Below, piece by piece: positions 38,600-45,761 of a stretch of DNA of 64,000 bases; within the stretch, counting starts at the first letter, position 1; every line of letters starts with the position of its first letter. The stretch is from the NCBI GenBank assembly GCA_964619885.1, contig CAZUGA010000003.1:98479-162478 (forward strand). The letters run 5' to 3'. Below the pieces are notes generated by a model. That model worked only from the letters and a program-made list of their open reading frames with translations. It had not been told where the DNA came from and ran no database searches. The stretch is from CAZUGA01 sp964619885. GTDB lineage: Bacteria > Pseudomonadota > Gammaproteobacteria > Methylococcales > UBA1147. Position numbers and translations under genes: made by a program.

Positions 38600-39814
38600 A
38601 TGAAGCATCAAATTGTAGTCGTCGGCGGTGGTTCCGCAGGCATTGCCGTGACAGCTACGCTGCTGCGCAAAGACAAGTCACTGGATATTGCCATTATTGA
38701 ACCTTCGGATACCCATTTTTACCAACCAGCATTTACCTTGGTCGGCGGCGGCGAATACGCGGCCCAAGACACCCACAAACCGGAGAGCAGCTGCATTCCA
38801 TCCGGCGCGAAGTGGATACAGGATTTTGTTGAGAGTTTTGATCCGGACAACAATAGCGTCGCGCTCAAAAATGGCGAAAGCGTTGAATATGATTATTTGA
38901 TTGTTTGTCCTGGAATTCAGCTGGACTGGAGTAAAATTGAAGGTCTTGAGGACACCATCGGCAAAAATGGCGTTTGCAGTAACTATCTATTGCAACACGC
39001 GAACTATACCTGGGATTGTATACAAAATTTTAAAGGCGGAAAGGCACTGTTTACCCAGCCGCCTATGCCGATTAAATGCGCCGGCGCACCGCAAAAAATC
39101 ATGTACATGGCGGCCGATCATTTTAAACGAAACAACGTCAGCGCCGACATCAACTTCAATACTAGTCTACCGGCAATGTTCGGCGTACCACTTTTCGCCG
39201 AAGCCTTAAAAGGTGTTGTGGCTCGCTATGGAATTGATGCAAATTTCAAGAGCACCTTGGTCGCAATTGATGGAACCGCCAAGGAAGCCGTTTTTGAAGT
39301 CGAAGATTCTGATGGGAATAAGAGCAAAGTCAGCAAAGCCTTTGACATGATTCATGTTACGCCGCCTCAAAGCGCACCCGATTTTCTTAAAGGTAGTCCG
39401 ATCGGAGATGCGGCAGGTTGGATAGAAGTCGATCCGGCAAGCTTGCAACATGCCCGCTATGAAAATGTATTCGGCTTGGGCGATGCAACCAATACACCGA
39501 ATGCAAAAACCGCCGCCGCAGCGCGCCTGCAAGCACCAATAGTCGCCAAAAACCTATTAGCGAAGATTAACAATTCTTCACCCGCACAACCCTATGACGG
39601 CTATGGTGCATGCCCATTGGTCACCAGCAACAAATCGGTCATGCTGGCCGAATTCGGTTATGGCGGAAAAGTTCTGCCTTCATTTCCACTAGATCCGACC
39701 AAAGAGCGATACAGCTACTGGCTGTTGAAAAGAAATTTTTTCCCGTTCCTGTACTGGAACATTATGCTAAAAGGCGTGGAATTTAACGTTCCGCATAAAG
39801 AGTTTCAGAAGTAA
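38600..39814 (+). CDS. Sulfide:quinone oxidoreductase-type flavoprotein
   Basis: A 404-residue FAD protein with an excellent ribosome binding site (CAGGAGG). The FAD site is VVVGGGSAGIAVTATLLR, the second dinucleotide-region motif is NVFGLGDATNTPNAKT, and the two cysteines expected to carry the sulfur bridge are C160 in PMPIKCAGAPQK and C338 in GYGACPLVTS. The YGACPL and C-terminal aromatic segments place it with type II sulfide:quinone oxidoreductases, peripheral inner-membrane enzymes that pass electrons from sulfide to quinone. It probably protects the aa3-type oxidase from sulfide. A hairpin follows at 39831. Confidence 0.87.
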   Translation: MKHQIVVVGGGSAGIAVTATLLRKDKSLDIAIIEPSDTHFYQPAFTLVGGGEYAAQDTHKPESSCIPSGAKWIQDFVESFDPDNNSVALKNGESVEYDYLIVCPGIQLDWSKIEGLEDTIGKNGVCSNYLLQHANYTWDCIQNFKGGKALFTQPPMPIKCAGAPQKIMYMAADHFKRNNVSADINFNTSLPAMFGVPLFAEALKGVVARYGIDANFKSTLVAIDGTAKEAVFEVEDSDGNKSKVSKAFDMIHVTPPQSAPDFLKGSPIGDAAGWIEVDPASLQHARYENVFGLGDATNTPNAKTAAAARLQAPIVAKNLLAKINNSSPAQPYDGYGACPLVTSNKSVMLAEFGYGGKVLPSFPLDPTKERYSYWLLKRNFFPFLYWNIMLKGVEFNVPHKEFQK

Positions 39815-39830
39815 CGCTCGGTATATTCGA

Positions 39831-39864
39831 CTTAGGGGGCGCTGATTTTTCAGCGCTTCCTAAG
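39831..39864 (+). terminator. Hairpin after the sulfide:quinone oxidoreductase gene
   Basis: A 15-base stem (CTTAGGGGGCGCTGA with TCAGCGCTTCCTAAG, two G-U type pairs) and a four-T loop, 16 bases after the stop codon. There is no T run after it, so it may be a weak terminator or an RNA-stabilising structure. Confidence 0.45.
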
Positions 39865-40016
39865 AACCTGTCTAGGTCCTGAATTCCTTAAAGAATCATA
39901 CGACGCAAGTTAGATAAGATTAATAAGAGCTGCATCGCTATAAAAATTGGTCGGGTTAATCTTGGCCTTTTCCACTCCGCGGAATAAAACGTTCTAATCC
40001 GACGGCTTCCTACATA

Positions 40017-41767
40017 TCATTCAACGCAATCCAACACCTGTATTGCTTGGTGCGTACTCAGAAAAACCTGGCCAGGTTTCATCCTTTCAACGAATGGTGT
40101 TTTCTTGAGTTGATCCATAACCGGACCTTTTACCTCGGCCAAATGCAGAGTAAGGCCAGCGTATGCCAACCTCTCGACCAAAGTATCCAATAATTCCAAC
40201 GCGCTGGAATCTATTTCGTTTACCGCGCTACAGATTAACAACACGTGCCGAGCTTTTTGATTGTCGGCAATTAATCCCATTACATAATCTTCCAGGTATC
40301 CGGTATTTGCGAAATAGAGATTTTCATCAACCCGAATAGCGATAACATGGGTACAAGTCTTGACTGCGTGTCGTTCTACATTCCTGAAGTGTTCTGTATC
40401 ACCGACCCGCCCAACAACCGCGATATGCGGCTTACTACTTCGATGAAGATGAAAACCGATAGAAACTAACGCACCAAAAAGGATGCCCCATTCAATGCCC
40501 ACGCTCAGTACGACAAGAAATGTCACAACAAAACTCGCCGCCTCAGATTTATCATAGATCCATACGTCCATACGCGCTTCAGGGTCTTAAAATCCATCAG
40601 CCCGGCAACAGCAACAATAATAATCGCGGCAAGAACGGCCCGTGGTAAATAGTATAAAAGTGGCGTTAGGAACATCAACGCAACTGCGATCAATGAGGCC
40701 GTGATCAGCGCAGCGAGCTGGGTGTTGGCGCCAGAATTAAAGTTCACCATCGATCGGCCCAAGCCTCCGGCCACTGGGTATCCTCCGGAAAATGCCGCCC
40801 CTAAATTGGCGCATCCCAATGCTAGTAACTCCTGGTTAGCATCAATTCTCTGCCGTTTGCGACTGGCAAGTGCTTTCGCAACCGAAACGCTCTCTAAAAA
40901 GCCTACCAAAGCGATTACCGCGGACATTGGCAATAGTTGTTTGATCAACTCCCAATCAAGTACCGGATAGGACAACTGCGGCAAACCGGAGGGTATTAAT
41001 CCAACGATAGAAACCCCCGCCGAGCGATCAAGTTCAAGATTCCATACCAGATAAGTTCCTAAAATTACCGCAATCAAAGGACCAGATTTTGATACCACTG
41101 CGTATAAAACACTAGGAATCCAGCGCTCCATAAAACGATCGATCATTGGAAGTTTCATCCCGATGATGATGCCAATACCAGCAATTCCCAATGCCGCAGT
41201 TATTGGGTTAGCTGTAGGTATTACGTCAACCAGATTGACTGTGGTTTGAAACAAATGCCCGCCCTTAATCATGTCCAATCCAAGCAGGTACTTGAGTTGG
41301 CTAATTGCAATGAGCAGCGCGCCGGCACTCGTAAAACCGGACAGAACCGGGTGACTGATAAAGTTCACGATCATTCCGACACGCAATACATACATCAGCA
41401 GCAAAAGAGCGCCTGATAAGAATGCCAAGCCAACTGCGACATAGTAGATTTGTGGACCGACATCTAAATTCAATTCGGCGATCGCGGCCCCGACCATGAG
41501 CGACATCAAACCGACAGGGCCGACAGCAAGAGTCCGGCTGGTACCAAATACTGCATAAGCCGATATTGGCAAAATACACGAATATAGCCCTATTTGAGGG
41601 GGCAAACCGGCTAACATCGCATAGGCCATCGCCTGCGGCAATAACACTATCGCAACAACAAACCCAGCCATCAAATCTCCGGATAATAGATCTTTGTGGT
41701 ATCCAGCAAGCCAATTTAACGCTGGGACTCGACTGTGTCGCATAGAAATTTTAATTTCTGCTTTCAT
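40017..41767 (-). pseudogene. SulP-family anion transporter, frameshifted by an 8-bp duplication
   Basis: SulP proteins move sulfate, bicarbonate or related anions across the inner membrane. The N-terminal frame (41767 down to 40523) has the transporter domain: GDLMAGFVVAIVLLPQAMAYA, GYPVAGGLGRSMVNFNSGA and other hallmarks. The rest (downstream frame, 40571-40017) has the last helix and the STAS domain with HVLLICSAVNEIDSSALELLD. The break is the tandem repeat CGTATGGA-CGTATGGA (minus strand; 40559-40574). Removing one copy joins KRVW to IYDKSEAASF in one frame. Both halves look otherwise intact, so the lesion is recent, reversible by slippage, or an assembly error. An alpha-carbonic anhydrase gene lies divergent from it, suggesting bicarbonate transport. 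Confidence 0.85.
40559..40574. repeat. 8-bp tandem duplication in the SulP gene
   Basis: TCCATACG occurs twice in direct succession on the plus strand. It is the exact lesion that shifts the SulP reading frame. Confidence 0.9.
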
Positions 41768-42126
41768 TCCGCTCTATGATATTCGTTTTTCGCATAAGTA
41801 TATATCACATATATTAACAGACTTACGCGGTAGCTCTGCGAGATTAACCAAATATTTGACCAGCAATAGCTTAAAAGCTGCCTGGTGAAAAGTGACATTG
41901 GCTGCAAACGTCCCAATTTTGGCTCTAAAGAATCTCTTTTTGAAATCTAGGACGAATCAAAGCATATTAGGCAGCTGCGATATCCAGATATTCACCGGCG
42001 AAACGAAATTCGAATTCCGTCCGAAATCGAAAAAACTCAGCGACCTTGTAATTTCCAAATCAACGCTATTACGAGCACAATTGAATTTGACCTGGCCTAA
42101 TCGAAGGAAATAGGAAAATTAAACAA
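41768..42126. other. Divergent intergenic region, SulP and carbonic anhydrase
   Basis: About 360 bases that must hold the promoters of both genes. No further gene, RNA or clear operator is visible. AGGA stretches near 42105-42114 are the ribosome binding site of the carbonic anhydrase leader. Confidence 0.5.
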
Positions 42127-42931
42127 ATGAACAAAATTATCTATTTTTTTCTCGTCATAATGTTTCTGACCACGGGTTGCGGTCAAGCAATCAATAATCG
42201 TACGTTAAAAAATCTTATCGTTGGCTGCTGAGGACAAACCTGACTGCAGCTGCGACACACCTGTTGAACAAAGCGAGTACACGCTTCCTGACTTGGATCA
42301 CGGTTTGATTCAATCGCCAATAAACATTTTGTCAAAATTTGCCGAAACAGCCGGAAAGTCATCTGTGACCTTGCATTTCAAAGACGAAATAAATGCCATT
42401 GAAAAATTAGGAAATACCGTCCAACTTGACTTCAGCACGGGAAGCACGGTTACTGTGGACGGAACGGTGTATGACTTCAAACAAATTCACTTTCATACGC
42501 CGTCCGAACACCTGATCGACGGAATGACATTTCCTATGGAAATGCACATCGTCAACATCGCCCAGCCCATTGATGACACGAAGACCCCTGAATATTTGGT
42601 TGTTGGCGTATTATTTAAAATGGGAAAGGAAAATAAGTTTCTCACCGAATTTCTGGAATTGATTCCACAGGAGAAGCATTCAAAGAAAACAATCAAACCG
42701 GGAATCGTGAAACTATCTGACCTATTCTCCAGCGAAGTGGCGGAGGGACAGGGCAGCTATTTCCACTATCGCGGTTCGCTTACTACACTGCCTTTTTCTG
42801 AAAGTGTATCCTGGTACATCGATAAAATTATTTATGAAGCATCGCCCATGCAGATTCAGTCAATCAACTCAATCGAAGGGAATAATGCACGCCATATTCA
42901 GGCGACTTATGGCCGTAAAGTAGACCAATAA
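42127..42931 (+). pseudogene. Alpha-type carbonic anhydrase, frameshifted after its lipoprotein signal
   Basis: The body (42221-42931) is an alpha-class carbonic anhydrase: HGLIQSPINIL near the start, QIHFHTPSEHLIDG with two zinc histidines, and MEMHIVN with the third. Alpha enzymes are exported. The frame has no signal peptide and would begin with a TTG. Upstream, in another frame, ATG 42127 starts a lipoprotein leader (FFLVIMFLTTGCGQ, lipobox before Cys) that stops at 42231. Deleting one A from the six-A run at 42207-42212 fuses leader and enzyme in frame. So this is either a true frameshift, a slippery or phase-variable tract, or a sequencing error. Confidence 0.8.
42207..42212 (+). repeat. 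A6 tract at the carbonic anhydrase frameshift
   Basis: Run of six A between leader and enzyme. With five A the leader continues as TLKILSLAAEDKPDC into the carbonic anhydrase frame; with six it hits a stop. Confidence 0.7.
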
Positions 42932-43134
42932 GCAGGTGTCATAGGGGGTAGATGAATCGAAGAATGCCGAACTGATTCAGACGCTAGTTGAGCGAATGAA
43001 TGATTAGCTAGAATTTGCCGACCGCACTGTCGCTCATATACGCGGCCGACCAACTCGGATCAATAACTTTGATTCGACGCTGTAAAATGGCCGGGAGTGT
43101 TATCAAGCATAATGTGAGTCACGCCGAACAAAGA

Positions 43135-43983
43135 TCAAACCATCGCAGCACGAAGCTTATTCATTGCATTTTGTTCAAGTTGTCGAATCCGTTCCGCAGA
43201 AACGCCGTATTGATCGGCCAACTCGTGCAAGGTTGATTTTTTGTCCTGCAACCAGCGTCTGCTCAATATATCCCGGCTGCGGTCGTCCAACTGCTTCATT
43301 GAATCCACCAAACGTTGCTGTTCGTATTGATTCCAATCCGATTTTTCCACAGCCTCTGCGGGGTCAGGGATACTGGTCTTGAGGTAGGCGGACGGTGAAA
43401 AGTTAGCTTGATCATCGCTAGTTTCAACCGGATTGTCATAGGCGAGATCCCGACTATCGAGCCGACCTTCCATTTCGTAAACGGTCTCAACTTTTACACC
43501 AAGATCTTTGGCTACATTGGTTGCTTCATCCGCACTCAACCAACCCAAACGTTTTCTTGATTTTCTCAGATTAAAAAAAAGTTTGCGTTGCGCTTTAGTC
43601 GTCGCAACTTTAACGATCCGCCAATTACGAATCACAAATTCGTGAATTTCTGCTCGGATCCAATGGACCGCGAACGAAACCAAACGAACTCCAACACCCG
43701 GATCGTAGCGTTTAACCGCTTTCATTAAACCGATGTTACCTTCTTGAACCAAGTCTGGAAGAGGCAACCCATATCCTACATATCCGCGGGCAATGTGCAC
43801 GACGAAACGTAAATTCGCTACAACCAAACGACGCGCGGCTTGCAGATCGTTTTCTTCACGAAAACGTACCGCCAATGCGCGTTCTTCTTCGGCACTTAAT
43901 TTGTCCAGCTGGTTAATGCTGGCCAGATAAGAATCGAAAGAACTAGCAGATAAATTTACCGGTAACGCTAATGCATTACTCAT
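43135..43983 (-). CDS. rpoH: RNA polymerase heat-shock sigma factor, sigma-32
   Basis: A 282-residue group 3 sigma factor. Region 1.2-2 is DSYLASINQLDKLSAEEERAL to PDLVQEGNIGLMKAVKRYDP and RLVSFAVHWIRAEIHEFVIRNW (core and -10 recognition); the RpoH box is QRKLFFNLR; region 4 ends with STLHELADQYGVSAERIRQLE (-35 helix-turn-helix). It directs transcription of chaperone and protease genes during heat stress. The usual gammaproteobacterial neighbours ftsY-ftsE-ftsX are upstream. A perfect CIRCE element 35 bases before the start predicts HrcA repression, in addition to any RNA thermometer in the 5' region. Confidence 0.96.
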   Translation of the reverse strand: MSNALALPVNLSASSFDSYLASINQLDKLSAEEERALAVRFREENDLQAARRLVVANLRFVVHIARGYVGYGLPLPDLVQEGNIGLMKAVKRYDPGVGVRLVSFAVHWIRAEIHEFVIRNWRIVKVATTKAQRKLFFNLRKSRKRLGWLSADEATNVAKDLGVKVETVYEMEGRLDSRDLAYDNPVETSDDQANFSPSAYLKTSIPDPAEAVEKSDWNQYEQQRLVDSMKQLDDRSRDILSRRWLQDKKSTLHELADQYGVSAERIRQLEQNAMNKLRAAMV

Positions 43984-44017
43984 GCAGAAACCCCCAAAAG
44001 TTAGATTATTTACAATT

Positions 44018-44044
44018 TTAGCACTCGCTAGCTAAGAGTGCTAA
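44018..44044. promoter_or_regulatory. CIRCE element (HrcA operator) upstream of rpoH
   Basis: TTAGCACTC, nine bases, GAGTGCTAA: both 9-base halves match the CIRCE consensus without a mismatch and the spacer has the canonical length of nine. It lies 35 bases before the rpoH ATG and after the ftsX stop (44083). HrcA bound here would repress rpoH transcription when folded by GroEL. Being palindromic it has no strand. Confidence 0.93.
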
Positions 44045-44082
44045 TAAATCGGAAAGTTCCAAAAATAAACAAGATATTGAGG

Positions 44083-45066
44083 CTATTTCGGGTTCATTTT
44101 GACCAGTTGATGGATCAATACCAGCCACGCACCGACAACTCCAAGTGCAGATGAGGAGACCAATAGCAAGAGCGTTTTCTCTACACCTAGTGAAACTAGT
44201 TGATAATCTGCATTATAAAGCAAAGACAATTGACGAACCGGTTCGGCAAGCACAAATAAAGTCGTCAATACCACACCCCAAGCAAGCAAACCGCCCAAAA
44301 ATCCGTACCAGAAACCGCTATACAAAAATGGCCGCCGTACGAATCCGTTGGTCGCCCCCAAAAGCTTCGCTACTACCACTTCGTCACGTCGTGTTTTCAA
44401 TTCCAATCGGATGGTATTGCTTACGATAAAAATAACCGCGAGTCCCAACAGAACGCTCAGCATAAACACACCCGTGCGAACAATTTCCATAATTGCCTGC
44501 AACCTTTTTATCCAATCCAAATCAAATTGGACGAATCCGGTTTCTGGAAGAGCTTCGAGTTCAAGAATCAGGGCCTGCAAGACTTCGGGCGTTACCGTTA
44601 CCTCATTGGGTTGTAGCTGTATGACTGCGGGTAGTGGATTAGAATCGAGAATATCCAACGCACCTGCAAAGCCACTATATTGACGAAATTCATCAAGCGC
44701 TGCTTGTTTACTGATAAAATCGACCGCAGCAATTTCCGGCCGTTGTAGTAAGCGATTGGCCATACTGGCTGCTTCATCATCGGTGATCTCGGGTTTCATG
44801 AACACCGAGAACTGATTGGTCGCAACAAATTTTTCACTGACATCGCGCACGTTATCGACCAACACATAAAAAACCGATGGCAGAGAAAGCGCAATTGCGA
44901 TCACGATCACCGTTATTGCAGTCGAGAATGGCGTTCGGGAAAATCGGCCCAAACTGGAAACCAAAACTTGCAGATGACCTTGCCAATAAGCCCGCAGCCG
45001 ATTTGACCACCTCGTAGCATCCAATGTGGAAGCTCCACGGCTTATATTTTTTTGTGGCGTGCTCAA
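44083..45066 (-). CDS. ftsX: Cell-division ABC transporter permease FtsX
   Basis: A 327-residue inner-membrane protein with a cytoplasmic N-terminus (to about 50), one helix, a periplasmic domain of about 130 residues, and three further helices from about 190. It pairs with FtsE and, in E. coli, activates peptidoglycan amidases through EnvC at the septum. The RPEIAAVDFISKQAALDEFR stretch is characteristic of FtsX. The start overlaps the ftsE stop by 4 bases. The stop lies 100 bases before the rpoH start, with the CIRCE element between. Confidence 0.95.
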   Translation of the reverse strand: MSTPQKNISRGASTLDATRWSNRLRAYWQGHLQVLVSSLGRFSRTPFSTAITVIVIAIALSLPSVFYVLVDNVRDVSEKFVATNQFSVFMKPEITDDEAASMANRLLQRPEIAAVDFISKQAALDEFRQYSGFAGALDILDSNPLPAVIQLQPNEVTVTPEVLQALILELEALPETGFVQFDLDWIKRLQAIMEIVRTGVFMLSVLLGLAVIFIVSNTIRLELKTRRDEVVVAKLLGATNGFVRRPFLYSGFWYGFLGGLLAWGVVLTTLFVLAEPVRQLSLLYNADYQLVSLGVEKTLLLLVSSSALGVVGAWLVLIHQLVKMNPK

Positions 45067-45734
45067 TCTTGATGTCCCTCGTCACCGATCAACGTTCCCT
45101 GTTCCAAATACAGTAATCGGCACCCCATGCTGGAAATTAGATTTAAATCATGGCTGGCAACCAGTACCGTCGCGCCAACTTGCCGGAATTGTTCGAACAG
45201 ACTCATGATCTCTTTGGATAAATCGGGATCTAAATTTCCGGTGGGCTCATCTGCCAAAATGACACTGGGCTTGTGCACAACGGCACGGGCGATCCCTACA
45301 CGCTGCTGCTCACCCCCAGATATCATCTGCGGATAAACCGATTCTTTAGCCAATAAACCAACTTTATCCAGAGCCGCACGTACACGGCTGAGTATTTCCC
45401 GGCGACGGTAGCCTGCGATAACCAACGGCAACGCCACATTATCAAAAACAGTACGATCCGCAAGCAGTCGGTAATCTTGAAATATCAAACCCAGCTTCCT
45501 GCGGATATACGGAATTTTCCGAGCTGAAATCCGAGCCAAATTTTCTCCGTCCAGCAAAACCTGTCCGCGGCTGCATCGCTCGATTAATGCAGCAAGCTTT
45601 AATACTGTCGTTTTTCCTGCACCGGAATGCCCCGTCAGAAATACCATTTCCCCCTTGTCGACGCAGAAGCTTAAATCACTCAACGCATCCCCGGACCCGG
45701 CGTATCGTTTACTAACGTTGTCAAACTGAAGCAT
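45063..45734 (-). CDS. ftsE: Cell-division ABC transporter ATPase FtsE
   Basis: A 223-residue ATP-binding subunit for FtsX. Walker A GHSGAGKTTVLKL, Q-loop region LIFQDYRLL, signature ISGGEQQRVGIARAVV and Walker B PSVILADEPTGNLD are all present, plus the H-loop SHDLNL. It hydrolyses ATP to drive septal peptidoglycan remodelling. Coupled to ftsX by a 4-base overlap, and 27 bases after the ctaA/ftsY fusion. Confidence 0.96.
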   Translation of the reverse strand: MLQFDNVSKRYAGSGDALSDLSFCVDKGEMVFLTGHSGAGKTTVLKLAALIERCSRGQVLLDGENLARISARKIPYIRRKLGLIFQDYRLLADRTVFDNVALPLVIAGYRRREILSRVRAALDKVGLLAKESVYPQMISGGEQQRVGIARAVVHKPSVILADEPTGNLDPDLSKEIMSLFEQFRQVGATVLVASHDLNLISSMGCRLLYLEQGTLIGDEGHQD

Positions 45735-45761
45735 TATTCAAAATGACCCACTGGCATGCTA

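Noticed and set aside
41892..42113. 73-codon open frame between SulP and carbonic anhydrase genes
   Set aside because: No recognisable features and it overlaps the region expected to hold promoters.
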